The notes beneath the pieces were generated by a model. The model was not told where the DNA came from, made no database searches, and worked only from the letters and a program-made list of their open reading frames with translations. A stretch of DNA of 64,000 nt, taken from assembly GCF_031753505.1 (NCBI RefSeq), contig NC_089721.1:14861213-14925212 (forward strand). Direction: 5' to 3'. Of the stretch, positions 31,526 through 46,139 are shown piece after piece. The translations under genes and the position numbers were made by a program. The stretch comes from Anomalospiza imberbis (lineage: Eukaryota > Chordata > Aves > Passeriformes > Viduidae). Each line of letters begins with the position of its first letter. Within the stretch, counting starts at the first letter, position 1.

Positions 31526-32509
31526 TTGATTCTGGCAGAGAAAATGAATTCCTTTTGCTCAACCTTGCTTAAATTAAGATTATTGAAAAAGATAAAGAAT
31601 GTTGAAATAACCTGTAAGGGATTTAACTTCCATGTGATATAGATGCCTCAGTCATTTCTGTACTGAAGGATGACCAGAATTAAAACAGGATGCATGTATA
31701 TGAGTTCAAATTGGCTGCTTCAGGCCATGCAAACATAGTGAAATCTGCATCATGATGAATAGGTTTTCTTATGCACCTGTTTTTTTGCAACTGAAAATTA
31801 AATCCTTGTATTTATTTTTGTATACAGATTGTTTGTAAACAAATAATTTGACAGAATATTTAAGGCAAAATACACCTGGGCTGAAGTCCGGAAAATCTTC
31901 CTGAAGTGCCAGTGAACCCATAATTAGAATAGAATACATGAATGAATAGGTACAGCATGAAAGTATGAATATGCATAGGACTGCAAAAAGTTTTAAATAT
32001 GCCTTCCTGTTGAGAGTGCATGATGGAGAACAGATCCCGCATGGTTCAGGGCAGAATCTCAGATCTCACCCCACCTTCTTTCCACTTGATTTTCCCAGTT
32101 GGTACCCTTACAAAGAACAATTTCGTTGGTGAATCAAGGTGGTTGGGCATTATGCCCAAATTGTTTAATTTGTTTATCATCCATTTACTACAGAAATCGA
32201 CCTTACCTGCTGTGGCCCACCAAGCTGTTAAGGCTTGGAGGAGAACTTTTGGTCCCTTTTTCTTCTTTTTTTTTTTTTTTTTCTTTTACCAAATATTGTT
32301 CAATTGATTTCTGGACAATGAGAAAGTTGAGAATTGTGGAATCTCAGTCTTACTTTTTTCATGGTTTTTTCTTCCTTAGTCTGAGGTGAATTAAAGAAAA
32401 AGAAATATATTTTTGAGAGAAGTTAACAAAACAACCATTCCTTTTAGAAAACATATGCCCAGATTATTTCCTGGTTTCAGTGTTGCACTGTGGGTGCTTA
32501 GGGTTTAGG

Positions 32510-32590
32510 CTTTTATTGTTTTTGTTTTTGGTCTTGGTTTTGGTTTTTTGTTTGTGTTTTTTGTTTTGTTTTTGGTTTTTTTTTTTTAGA
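32510..32590. repeat. G/T-rich (GTTTT)n-like repeat
   Basis: Interspersed TTTTG and TTTGG units end in a T run. It is low-complexity sequence. Confidence 0.8.
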
Positions 32591-32869
32591 TTTTAGTTTT
32601 ATTAGATTAGGGGTTTATTATTTTTACCTCTTTTTTATTTTTAATTTTGAAAAAGTATTTACTTAATTGCACAAAATACCATAAATCTTGTGTAAAGATG
32701 AGATTATAACAGGATTTCATAGCAAAAGAAACAATCTGTGAAAGAAAAGCAAATTCTGCATTTGCATAAATTAGGAGGTATTTCTTCCTTTGATTTCTTT
32801 GGTTCCTCTTTTTCTTTTCCTTTTCCTTTTTTTTTCCCCTAAGAACTTTATGTCTATTTTACCTGGTTA

Positions 32870-32891
32870 ATTATTATTATTATTATTATTT
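32870..32891. repeat. (ATT)n microsatellite
   Basis: About seven perfect ATT units. Confidence 0.9.
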
Positions 32892-35800
32892 AAGGAGGAA
32901 CCTATATATCTCTGGGCAATTTTATCAGAGTGTTACATTTAATCCTTGCACAAGGCCAAAGCCAGCCTGGTTTTGTGATGTTCCTTTGCTTGAAATGGGA
33001 TTTCACTCATGGCTTCAGCAATTGTTTGTGAGGGACAGTACCTCAGTGGTGTCATAAGCAGAGTCTGAAAAATGACTCAAGCTGTGGCTGAAGAATCCAC
33101 TTTTTCTATTAAATTTACCCTCAGTCTCTCTGCAGAATATAACAGGCTAACTTTATTTTAAAGATTTGAATATTTACCACTACCTGATTATTAAAGGGCT
33201 ATCAGCCCAATTTTAATATGTTGTCTGTTTAAAATGCTGTCACTTAGAACCATAAAGTGCAGCACTTAAATTAATAGAAGTTTTAGGAACTTCAGGGGTG
33301 GACTTACACTAATCTTACAGCAATACCATGTTTGGCAAGATTCAAAGTTTTTTCTTAAACCACAAGTGCTTTATACTACTCCTCTAGAGTATTTATCCTT
33401 CAGCCAGTCAATCAGTTGAACAAATCATCCTAAAAGCTCTAGTTTCCTGTGGCTGTAGGAAAAACCCAACAAAACAAAACGTGATATGAACATTGCAAAT
33501 GATTTAGAAACTAGAAGATGAACCAAAAGAAACTAACTGTATTAGTGATTTTAAAGGTAATTAATTGAGTAACTTAGATTTCACTTTGTTCATCAAAATG
33601 TTCTTATTAGCAAATACTGTGTGTAGTTAAAAAGCAAATCTATATAATTTTTTTTCCCAAATGCAGTAGAACTGACAGACCCTGTTGCAAGAATGTGTCT
33701 TTGGGAATCCTGCACATTCCAGGGAAAAGCACAGAACCAGAAAGCACAAAGGAAAAGATAGCTGTATGTAACTTTAAAAGTCGAATGAGGTCAGGAAACA
33801 TCACAGGAGAGATGAAAATAAAGAATTTTACCACTGGCTCTCAAGAAGGGCTGATTTTTTCTTTCCAAAAGGCAAACAGCCTTCTGTCTTCTGATTGCTC
33901 TACTGTATCACCAGGCAGGAGACAATCCTTAGGGCATTCATTGTCTCCTACTGTTCAAATATACATTCTGAACAGTAGGAAACTCACTCATTTCCAATGC
34001 ACACTTTATGGCAAAAAGGAGATCTTGCTTCTTTTTTGTATTCTCCTCCCATAATTTCCTTTCATTTGAAAAATGCCTAAGCAAATGTTGGCAAAGGGAT
34101 GTTAGTTTTTGTAGTGCAGACAAAAAGAGAATAGTTTAGATGGAAATCATTGTAGCTCTTCAGCTCACTTCCTTCCTGTTATGAAACATGGAGTTAGAAA
34201 AAAATCTTCAGTTATGATGAAACACAAAGGAATCAAAGGAGATAAAGAGGTGTGTGCACAATATCAGCATGCCTGATGCTTTCACTTGCCAAATTAGCAG
34301 CTATATTATGTATGAATTATCAACCCAGCAAATGAAATTAACTGGCTATTACTGTCTCATGATGGCTGAATTTTAAAACAATGGAAGGTTAAGTCTAATT
34401 TAGAGGAAACTGTGAGATTTTATACTAAATGGTTATTCATTGATTATGGCTGAAATCCAGGCTTCCATAGTTGCTGTTCTTCTTAAGTCAATACCCACAT
34501 GGGGAAATAACTAGCCACTTTTTATAAAACAGGGGCAATAATCTGATTGGGCTCTACCCTTTTTCATTGATGTATTGCCCCTAGCCTGTGACTAGAAGCA
34601 TATCTGTTCTGTGGTAATAGTGAGCGATACCTGTATTTGGTTACGTGATGGATGTAACTCTAGTCATTTGACAAAAGAAGGATATGTAAATCATTGGGAA
34701 TGAAACCAACGGAGGGTGAACATGCAGGACATGCTGTGAAAGAAGGTATTAAGGGGAGAACCACAGTCTGGATAAACTGGCTGGATTCAGTACAGAAGTT
34801 CACTGCCCTGCTACTGATTTTTGAAATGCAGTTTCCTTTTTGAAGCCAGTAATTTTTTCAAAATTAAAAAAAAAAAAAGAGAGTGAAAACTTTTGGGGCA
34901 TTTTCATATTTTTATTTCCTGTCCTCTTCCACTGTAATTGCATGATTTTGTGAATCTCCTTTTTGTTTGATTAGACATCTCAGTGTAAAAAATAATATTA
35001 TTTTTTCAACTCAGAATTTAATCCCAGGCCACTCTAGGCACAAAAGTAGTGCACAGTCATTCAACAATTAGGGTGGCATTTAAGTGTTATGGTTGTGCCT
35101 CAAGCACAGTACAAGCATATTAAAGGCTAGGAAAAGTCATATCTCTGAGCCACTGTTTCAGGCTACCTTCAGACTCAAGTGGGGATCACTTCCAACAAAG
35201 AAGGAATTGCCTCTGCAGTCAAAAGAGCTGGAGGTTGTTAGATTTTAGTGAGTGGGAAAGCTAGAAAAGCCACTGAAATACATGATGTAAGTTAGCCACA
35301 GCATAGGCATAAATAGCAGTACTCCAGGGTATCAACACTTTTATGGAAGATAGTGAATTCAGTTGACTGAGTTTTTCATTCATACTGAACCCTCTGGAGC
35401 CCAGACTAACATTTTTCTTATTGTTATGACACTTACACAATTTGCAGTAGAGGTAGGAAGCAATTAGGTCGAATTTGAAAGAAGGCAAACCCACAATTAA
35501 TGATGTGCATATAGCTATGATGGGAACTTACAACTTCTGTGATTAACAAAAATGTTTCTAAGCCTGAAGCAATTTTCATCAAGCTGATCTCATTCAAACT
35601 AAATTAAGCAATTCTCAAAACAAGGCTCACAGCTGGATATGGCCATGGTTTAAGAACCAAACTAGAAGATTTAGGGGAAATTAAAATTGCAAAAAATGCT
35701 GGTTTATAGTAATGATTCAAGTTATTAGAAGAGGTTGATCTGCTCTTGTCTCTTTAGGAGATAACTGTAGGTGTAGACACTCAGGGGAAAAATCCCTATA

Positions 35801-37814
35801 TCCATCAGATTTGAAGAAGGATGGAGGCAACTTTGTTCATGTTTTATTAGACACTATGCCTTGCTTGCATGTGATAGACATATACTAAGTTATAACATTC
35901 AAACTCATTCTCAGTGAACTGGTGTGTACAACTGTTCCAAGAGAAAATAAAAAGAAAACCATACTAAGCCATTGATACTGAAAAACTGCTCCCTAAAAAA
36001 GATACCTGTAATCAGAGGAAGGAATATGCAAAAGAAAGACTGGAAGAGCCAGAGAACAGATCCATTTGATTACGGAAACAAAGTGAAGAAAAAAATAAAT
36101 CTGACCCATTTCCCTAGGAGTTGCCTGAATAAGAAGGACCTGCAGTGGCATAGAACTCATATTCTCCTCTATTCTATTACAGATGTTCATACTGAAAGAA
36201 GCAAACTATCCTGTTTCCCCAAACACTTCCATCCATCAAGCTGATTTTCCAATTATTCAATCCTCTAAAATATGACAAACTCAGACATTGAAAAGGGGCT
36301 GATATGTAAAATTTTGGAGTGTCAAAAATCTAATCCTGCAATACCATAACACTATATATGTGAGCCTAAACTAACTCCCAGATGGACAGTGAAAGCAGAT
36401 TTTCAGGCTTAAAGTCTCTTTAGTTTGTTAAGATTTCTACTAGGAAGACATATATGCTTGAGCTCAACACAGAAATGAAGAGGCTTGTATAGCACTCAGC
36501 ACAAGAGAATCATTGGCAATGATTCACTGGTAAATTAAGAAACACCCCAGAAGCAGTAAGAAGTAATTGCAAAATATGAATGTATACTTTACAAACATGT
36601 TCTGAGTCTAAATATTCTAAAATTTTCTAGCTGTACACTCTATTTTTTAAAACTGATTTTCCATGTCTTGTGGAATGCCTGTATTTGCAGACTTTATTTT
36701 TACACAGTTGGTATTTGCAGCTGACAGGCTGCTGTGAAAGGCTGTGAGCACACTGTGCCCACTAGTTCCATCAGGCATGATTCTGCCCTGGAGCCTTGGA
36801 GAAGTCCATGTTCAGCACTCATCAAATTGGTGACAACCACCAGGCGAAACCTTGTTTCATGAAATCCTTTCCCTGGTATTGCCTGGGATCGAGCTGCTAC
36901 AGTTTAAAAGCACTACTGTTCCAAGCTCTGTTGCAGGACAATATTGTAAAATACATTTCCCACAGTTCTGGGCAAAGTCTGCCCAGGACCTGGGGGAAGA
37001 TGGCGAGAAAGCCATTGCTTGCATTCCCATGGTGATTTTGGGAAGGGTGGGTCAGTCATGTTTTATTGCACACTCCCAGAGTAGAGCTCAGCTTTGCTGA
37101 TATCTTTACTTGATATTATATAAAGCAGAGTTATTACTAGCCTGAATTTGGAAAAAGAGGAACCATTAATATTCTGACTGTCATGATATGCAATCCTTCA
37201 TAGTAAAGGTCTCCTATACATGTAGTCTCACAGAAGATACCTTTTTTTACAACCAGTTAAATGTACGCAGAGAACTAAGAAAACCCAAAAAATTTTAGAA
37301 TGCCCAAGATGAAAAAATTAATTTGATAGAAGAAATTGGATCATTTGAATTTTTTCATGTCTTGTTAAGCTTCAAAGAAAGATGTTCGTGTACTTTACTA
37401 AAGATGTGTTATAGTGTAGGCAGAGTCCTCAAATTTTCAGTACTATAGGGTTTATGGCAGCTGCTCATCCTGCACTATTCTGACTGCTAGCAGTGATGAT
37501 TCATTTAGATGGATTTTTACAAAGAAAAGATCTGTGTGCAATCAAACAGACCCCTGTAAATTTTGTGTCCAGCGGAATATGGAATTGCATTAAGATCCTC
37601 TACCTTGCAAATAGAGTTAAAAGTAAATATTTGTATTTTAAATATATTTTGAGTTATTTTACTTTAAAACAGAATGAATTTACCATTTTCTAAATGAAAT
37701 GTATAATTTTGCCTCCCCATATATTTTGCTGTTTATGTTTCTGGCAAGTATGATTCTATTAACTGAAAAAAGGCATTAGAATATGATGGACCAGAGTTGG
37801 TGCAGTGGTCTACT

Positions 37815-37846
37815 CAGAGAGAGAGAGAGAAAGAGATAGAGAAAGA
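37815..37846. repeat. GA-rich microsatellite
   Basis: An imperfect (GA)n tract with AAAG and ATAG interruptions. Confidence 0.85.
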
Positions 37847-38129
37847 CTACATAATTTTCCTTTAAATCTGGGTTCTTCGTTCCTTCTCCTGGGAACATTT
37901 TTTGCTTGATGCCTTTGGCTTAATTTGTAGCCACTGGCCTCAAAGATGGAGTAGTCCATAGAGATTGGTCATGAACAACCTGATATCCCAATATGTTTTA
38001 AGAGAAGAACTGTTGCTAGTTGAAGACACATGGAGTGTGAGTGTGGAGTAAACTGAGTTGTCTTCAAATTGTTCCTCCTGGATGTCAGTCTGGAGAGAGG
38101 TTTCACTCTTGTTTTCTAGACAAGATCCT

Positions 38130-38410
38130 TTGCAGGAAACAGAGGGCGGCCCCAGCCAGATGTACTGATGGGAACCCAGGGGATGGCAGTGACTCCTGGA
38201 GAGCAGCACAAAGCTGGTGGGCTCCGAGAGCAGGCAGGTGAAGGGCAGGTGGGAGTGGAGGCTGTGGGGCATTGTGGAGGGTGGGTGTCCAGGGCCCTTT
38301 GCAGCGTGTCCCTCTGCCACCAGGTGTCTCTGCCTGGTGTCAGGCAGAGTCTCTGGCCAACAAAGGACATCGAGCTGGAGCACCCATCTGTGCCCACAGG
38401 TGTTAGTCCA
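38130..38410. other. Isolated GC-rich patch
   Basis: About 280 bases are clearly GC-richer than the surrounding desert, with few CpGs relative to the islands near ISL1. Short open frames exist on both strands, but none resembles a known protein. It could be an old insertion, a regulatory element or a decayed repeat of unknown family. Confidence 0.45.
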
Positions 38411-41400
38411 AGTTGATTTAATTCCATTTACAACTCTTGCTCTTCAGTAATATCTTCCATTTTACCAATCTCTGTGTGAGCAGAGGTAGGTTAAAGTTTA
38501 GGAAGCAAGAATAGTGGTCCCGAAGATTCTCCAATGCCCAAAGAGGGTTGACATAGTGAAAACTACATGTTTTTTTTTCTCTGTAAGTCTATGTTCAGGA
38601 TTTTTCATGTGCTAGTCATGATTTAAATATTATGCTAAGAGGATTTTTATCTGACTGTCCACTGAATATTTAAAATGTATTATTAAAAAGATGAAATAGA
38701 GAGAATGTCAAAAATCACCTGCAGATACTTGAAATCCTTAAATTTCAAAACTCAGAAGTCGTTACAAATTTTCTTTCAATTAATTTTGCATATAATGCTG
38801 GGTTACATACAATTCTGATTTTGAAATATCAACTTCTTTTTTTTTTTTTTCTTTTCCGTTGGTTCAAAGCCAGCATTGTAGAGGGGATGCAGGTTGGCAA
38901 TAAGCCTAAATACCAGTGGGAATACATTGTCTATGATAGATTTGTGTTATTAAACACTACCTTAAATGCTCTGTATAATGATTATTAAAATGATCTTGAA
39001 AATATCAATCAGAAAAGTAGTTACTAATTACTAGGCCTGTAACAGAACATGAACTAATTAGACTAAACTGCAGATTTTGTATCTATGTTTGTGTAATTGA
39101 TGAAAACACATTCCAGGGGCTTGCCTGGCATGAAGAAAAACTGCTTGTTTCTGTTAATAAACTCCTTGATGTAATATAAAAAGAAAGAGAAAAGCAAAAG
39201 GTGGACAAGACCAATTACCTAGCACTGATTTCTTCTATGGGCAGAAGACCTTCAGATGCATGCAGGTCTTCTGAAATATAAGATTGTTCCTGTCACACAT
39301 CAATCAAGTTTAAGAAAAAAGTAATTCTTGAATGTGTGATTATGAATTATATTCCCAAAACTCTGTTTCCTGTATGGTGTTTTCCACTGTTATGCAGAAC
39401 AATATGTGTAGTTCTCAAGCTAGGTTATAGTTTTTGCCTCACACTTCATCTGAAATAATCTTACAGTTTAGTTGTAAAATTAGGACCTCAATCACATTAG
39501 TGCTTTACCGTATTCCTGGATTGTGTATTTGGTGGCAAATGCAAACAGATAAACTAGCATATAGTTAGAAATGTGGCAAGGAATGTTGATGCAGCTTCTT
39601 CTCTGCGGTGCATGCTCCGCAAGACCAACAGAAAGAAAACACTGTAAGGCTTAAATTTTGTTTCTGCAGGCAGCAGGTATGATGCCAACTCATTATAAAT
39701 AAGGAACAGTTGCGCAGAATAAGGAGGTGTCATTTGTATACCACCCCTTTTCAGAAATAAGCAGTACTTTAAGAATGTTTCAAGACCCGTTGGTGGGAGA
39801 ATATCCTGGATTCTTCATGCCCTTTGGTTGTTTTGGACACATTATTAAAAATAACACCTGGTAAATGCCCTGTGACATCAAAATAGTAGCATGAATTCTT
39901 TGTGGCTCATTTTCTGACATCATGCTGGGAGACACTGCCAAACGTGTAGGTGATGTGTAAGTCTGTGTAAGTTAAGTTCCCTTGAGGTTCCTCAGACTCT
40001 CCTGTGTTTTTCTAGGCCCAGTGGGTCAAAGGTTTGGGTAACTTTTAAATGAGAGGATATAAATAACAAACTAGCAGTTGGCAGTGGGTCCTTGTATAGG
40101 TTTGTTAGGAAGTGTGAGTGTGCAATAAATACGCAAAGCAGGGGGTCACAAACTGGATTTCTGGACATACCTGCTCAGCACCTGTATAAATCATGAACAG
40201 TTTTGAATTAATGGTTACCTGAACATATTTTATACACAGTGTACTGAGGTTCTAACTTCTGTCCTAAATAGAGTCGCAGCCTTAGATATTAAGTTATGTA
40301 AGCTGAGACCTGAAGTTACTTAAAAGTCGCTCTTAGTACAAAGATTGAATAAACAATATGAAAAATTAGCATGTTGTGTAAAAATTAGTGTTCTTATTGT
40401 TTTGTGCAGGAAAATTAAACACATGATAACCTAGCATCTTTGATCTGAAGATACCTTGGGTATCAGATTGGATACAAGTAACACAGTCTCTCTGTCTTTA
40501 TTAAAAAAATTATAGGCCAGAAGTAACAGAAACAAATCTGTCACTGTTTTATATCTGAGTACTTTTGTACACATCAGATATTAGAAGAGCAGTACAGTTA
40601 ACAGAGTAAACTCACAATTCTTTTATCATAGTTAGAATCAGCTGGTAGTGTGAAGAGTCAGGTAAAGAAATCTGTGCTAACATTTCAAACATAGTATTGT
40701 AAATGCTTCACAAAATACTAACTTGCTCTATTTTATGGTAATATGCATAAACCATTTCCGTGAGCAACTGGATGTAGACTGTATTAACCCATTTTTTGCC
40801 AAGTGGTAGGTGGCTTATACCATGAAATCAAAGTATTTATATGTACTATCATCTTCTTTTTCTTATTTGATATAACTACAGAAATTCTCATAATCCATAT
40901 AAATGTCTAATCCTGTATGTCTTTTAATTTGATATTAATTTTGGCAATGTCTTACAAAAATTGTTCATTCAAAATCATTCTTATTACTTAACATGACCAC
41001 ACAATTTTATATGTCTATTGATCATTATACATAATTCAAATACTATGGAAGTATTTGTGAGAAAAAATACATTGTCTTTTCCTCCTATAATATTGTCTGT
41101 GTTGTCATGCACAAATTATCTACTTCCTCTTCTAATTCAACAGCTGCAATCTCTGAACATTTCTTCCTATAGGTTTGTGTTTCTTTATTCTCTTTTATCA
41201 ATAAAATTTTCATTGAACTTTAGCTTCATAACTGAAGCCTTTGATATTAGACCCATCTTACAATGTGATGAGAAAACCTTTGGAGGTAAAGTTTTCTATA
41301 CTCTGACTATAAAGAAATCAAGGCTCCTAATCAAGTGTCTCAAACAAGCATCTAAATTTATGGAAATGGTCCTGAAGAGTGAGAAAAGCTCCATCAATTT

Positions 41401-42135
41401 TCAATGATGTTTAATAACCTGTTGCACCAGTGTAAGCGCTGCTGTGCCAATAACCAGTGTTGCACTCTGAGCAGAATTGCTGTGGAGCAATTTGCAGAGA
41501 CACCTAACTATGCCATTTAGGAGCCCTAGAGCTTACTTTGATCTCTAAGGAGACATATCATTAAATTGTCATGAAATATACGTGTTAAAATTTTGAGAAA
41601 AACTACTCAACATGCAGGACTCTTCAATTCTGTTAACTTCTTTAGATTTTGGGTCCTCCTAGGTTAGTTTGAAATGCTCCATAACTTTTGTTGGGATGAG
41701 CTACACCTTTGCAAACAACTCAGGCTAATTCACCATCTCTTTCATGATTTTAATGGAGCCTGCTTGAACAAGTTACCTTTTACATCTTAATTATAAAATG
41801 ACATGAATAGAGTTTCCATTATAACTTAATACCAATTATTTCTGTCTGATTTAACTTGGAATTTTTATTGACACTGTTGGCCTGTTCTTGGTATTATTTC
41901 TTTTGGTGTTGGTATTACAGTGTCAATAATTTGCTCAGTACTGGTCAGGGCAAGTTTCTAAAATGAAAACATACATAGTGTATATGACACCTATTTTCTT
42001 AGTAAGCCCACAGCAGTTCCAGCTAAGTAAAATAGATTATGCCAGCTAAGCAACAAGTCCTTAAAGATTAAATATCTGATGAATTAAAAAAGAGATAAGG
42101 AACTGTATTGTAAGAAACAGTAATTACATCTGCAT

Positions 42136-42181
<46 letters not shown>

Positions 42182-45100
42182 CTGCTTGTATTTGCATGCA
42201 ACTCCCTTGGGAGGCAAGCAAAAGTTTTAGGATGCAAGAATATTCATGATGAATACAAAAACTCAAATATTAAAATCCACATGCAAGCACTTGAAGATAT
42301 ATTTTACACCTCAGGGATGCTCAATATTTTTAGTGAAACCACATGGGCCTCTGATGAGTTTGGGGAAAATACTCATTATGCATTTATGCACCTCTCCAGA
42401 TATTCTGCTTTGAAACTCAAAGATTTCAAAACCAACTTTTAATTAAAACCCTGCCATTTGAGAAAAAGGTTTTAATTTTTGATAAATAGTGAAAAGTTTT
42501 TAGTATCTGGCTGGTGTTTTCATTTTTTTCTTGATTTCATGCTGTTTCTTGCTTTCACTTGCTTTAGACATACCTGACATCTAAATTTTAATTATATCTG
42601 TTCATTTTACCTGTCTCTTTAAACACTTTTAAATCAACATGTATTTCCTCTGGAAGAATATTGTATTCAGATTATTTTTAATCAATTTTACTGCCAAATC
42701 CTGTTTGCCTTACTCATGCAAGTATTCCTGCAGAAATCAATTGGACTACTTGTATGAGAAAAGCAAGCAGTTCTTGCCTTTATTTGGTAAAGCAACAGAC
42801 TTAAACAAAAGCGGTACTGTACCTGCTATGGGCAGCCAGAAACAATGACGAGCTCCATGATAAGATTAGATGTAATTTTAAATGCAGCTAGGACAAAGAA
42901 TCCCTCCCACCAACCCCAACTCATAGCTGTCTCCAGTAATACCACTGCAGCAAAGCAGTTGAAGAATTACTGACAAGAGCCAGACTGCCCAGTAAGCACC
43001 ACCTAATAGACACAGAAACATGATCCATATTATTTTTAAGCTTGGCAGACATTTTCTGCTTCTTTCAAAAAAGAAAAAAGAAAAGGAAAAAAAAGACTTT
43101 CAAGCAAGGCACACATAAACCTTATACATTCCTTGTTTTAATATTGCAGGAAGACCTTGCATTTTAAACATCCTTATAGATGCACATTGAAAATACTGAA
43201 ATACCAGCTACTTGTGGCTGATTGTTTCAGAATAAACAAATGTTCTGCATTGTTATCATGTGTGAATAGATTGGTTGAACTTTAAAACAAAAAGGCATTC
43301 CCCAGTACCAAGATTATTGCTGAACTTTCATTCACAAATTTTGTGCCAGCAACCTGAAAGCTTAGTTTGCAGCTGTTGAATGGGTGCAGGACTACATGCA
43401 ACACAGAATCTCCAGCTAAATTTCTATTTGGTGTTTGAAATAATGTATTTGATTAATTCTGTCTTTAACAACCAAGAGAAACCTCCAGTGTAATTCTTAG
43501 CTGCTGTTCACAGTCCTGAGATAAGCAGTATGCAAATTCACACGCATGAGATTCAGACATGATTTGCTTTTTAGCATAAATTCCTTTTATTGGGTGTTTG
43601 GCTGGTTGCTTGTTTTTTGGGTTTTTTTCCTTTACTTTTGTCCATTTAAATATACTGGCTTATACATGGGTCAAATATATTCAGCTTGTAATTTTAAGAC
43701 TAAAAATATGTGTTTAGCCATTCAGCAACTTGATGTAGTGGGCATTGAAGAAAGTGGATTAAAACCTATAGGCTTTGGATCAAACCCAGATGGAGGATGA
43801 GAGAACTAGATTAGGGAATTCAAACAGCATGGGCAATGTTTCTGAACATGTGGCAAAGGTGATGAAGCGGAAGAGGTTAGGGTGTTATACAAAGTGTCAC
43901 ACAACTTGCTCTGACGCATAGTTTTTGTTAATGAAAAAATAAAACATTTTTGTCCTATTACCTAAACAAAATGAAGAAGTGCTCTCTGCAGCTGGCCTGG
44001 GACAATGACTCTGGCAGCTAGCACAGGACTTCAGGGGAATAAAAGATGAAACACTGAAAGTGAATGATCTTGGCTGTTAACTACCTCAGCTGCGGTGAGC
44101 AGTTGGCTCCAAGGAGTGGAAGGCACCAGCCTCCATCCTCCACCACCTTTCGAGAGCAGGTGTACTTCCAAGGCCACAGTGGATGATGGTTTGTTTTAGT
44201 CATTGAAAGCCAGGAACTGCTGTAGCACTGCGTTAATGGAAGTGGCTTTACTTTTGCATTTTTTTTGGCATTTCTGAACAGTTTTCGGGCCTTGTCTTTA
44301 TCTGGAAGTATGTTATCCTTGACCAAGAAGGCTTTGTCTTTGGCTGTCACATACTTTGTCCTAGACTTTGTGATCTGTGCTGTTCTCAGAAGCACAAGAG
44401 CCCTTACTGTCTAGATGGTCTTGACACACATCTGTGACACATTTAAATCAGGCACAAGTGCATGGCGTGACTCTGATCTCAATTTACCTGGACCTCACTT
44501 CTCTACCTGAATACTGCAGATAGGACCAATCTTGCCCAATCTCAAAGAGGTAATGGGAGAATAAAAAATATTTGTGATTGTTAAGTGCTGAGATATAGTC
44601 ATGGCAAAGGCCAGCAAGTACCCTGATAGATAGCAAACCTCACTGAAGGCAGATATGGCTCCTTTTCAGTTGTAACTAATTTTGTTGCTTGTCCTTTTAT
44701 GAAACTTAAGAAATTCACATCACTCTAGAACATGGGAGAGTAAATATATTAGAAATGAGAATAATAAAAACTAGTAACTAACATTTATTGAGTTTAATAC
44801 AGCTTTAAGTAATTAATAAAATTCAGAATTCTTATCCTCTACAAAAAAAGTGGAAACTGAGCAAAAAAGATATTAAGTGGTACGTATGAGATCAGAGAAT
44901 TAACTGCTAATGGGGCTGATACACATTGATGGGACTGAAATACAGCCTAGAACTCATCTTTTCCCTTTTCTTTTTGAGAAAGCATATCAATACCAGTGGA
45001 TCATGGCAAGAGAGTTTTCATACAGCATTAACAACATAGTTTTGCAGTTTCCACATTTTAAGCATACTAAAAGTATTTTCTGTGATTTTTTTGTCATAAC

Positions 45101-46139
45101 ATGAATAAGTTTTTGATGCATAAAGCATCATCTAAAATCTGAAATTTTAGTATAAAAGTATGAAATTCTGATTTTATTAGTTTCTGTTTCTTGGCCTGCA
45201 AGATTTACTATTAATTTGCAAGGACGAATTAAGATATATAATTATGCAATACTTGTATTTTCTACCTTTATTAGGGTTCTAACAGAAGAAAGCCAGCCTT
45301 CCAGGTACTCAGTTGTTCATTCTGGTGGCATCTGAGTTTGGCATTATTGTCTGTGGAACAGACGATTCAAAAAAGATGGCTGTCCACTGCTATAAACTTG
45401 TGAGAACTTTATGTGATAAGACAGAGCCATTGTAACCGTGGCTAGTTTGTCTTCAGGAGTTGTGTTTATGATCACAGAGATCTATCTCCTGCAGAGCAAC
45501 AAGATGCTTCTTTTCAGACTTGGGGGGAAGCAAGAAACTACCTATAACTAAGATCCTTCAGGAGATCCTTCAGTGCCTCCCATAAGGTAGAATGACAGTA
45601 CGCACTGAAGGACGAAACAACACAAATGATGGTATGGGTGTGGCCTAACTATCTCAGTGCCATCAATTTATGTTCAGTTGAACTGAATTTATACAGATAT
45701 TGAAGATTTTTCATCGTGGCTTTGAATGCCCAATATCTGATATTAAGTAATGAGCTTTTTCAGAAGTGGGATGCCCAGCACAAGTCAGTAGCCAGCACAT
45801 GCCTTTTTGTGGTATCAAAGCCCAACAGCACCTAAGACTATGAGTCACTCTGAAAGCATGAGCTTGGATCCCTCTTCCCCTGGAGATAGTCAAACCCTTA
45901 TTTGTGATAAATCTATATTTTGCACACAGGCAATCTATACTGCAGCAGTTACTAAGAGTTAAAACAGGGAGCAAAACATAGAGTGCCGATGGCTTAAAAG
46001 TCTCACATTTCTGAGACATGCCTCATCCCCCCATATCATTCTCCTACAGGGTTATCAGAGCAACTTTCTGCATTCAAAAGAGATGTGGTTCACAGCTCAG
46101 CTAAAGTGACCACAGCACAGTGTGAAGTGACATGTCACT
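38411..46139. other. AT-rich intergenic DNA
   Basis: No supported gene. It includes paired TAATTA sites near 39025-39060, a 10-bp inverted repeat with a 12-base loop at 39242-39273, and a 40-T run at 42140-42179. The lysine-rich minus-strand frame at 44081-44395 was considered and not called. Confidence 0.6.
42140..42179. repeat. Poly-T run (40 T)
   Basis: A pure run of 40 T with no retroposon body visible on either side. Confidence 0.9.

Larger units (their letters stand above)
31421..37990. other. AT-rich intergenic DNA
   Basis: No supported gene. It holds a 16-bp palindrome at 31510-31525, T-rich tracts at 32256-32287 and 32510-32590, (ATT)n at 32870-32891, an A run at 34866-34878 and GA-rich repeats at 37815-37846. 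Open frames such as 33695-34054 have no family resemblance and no codon signal. Confidence 0.6.

Noticed and set aside
41018..41407. Plus-strand 129-codon frame in AT-rich desert
   Set aside because: Composition is that of chance AT-rich frames, with no recognisable domain, no CpG or promoter context and no splice evidence.
44081..44395. Lysine-rich minus-strand frame of about 104 codons
   Set aside because: The first half looks protein-like, but I cannot match it to a family, the second half is non-descript, and no splice or poly(A) remnant supports a processed pseudogene. A translated search would settle it.
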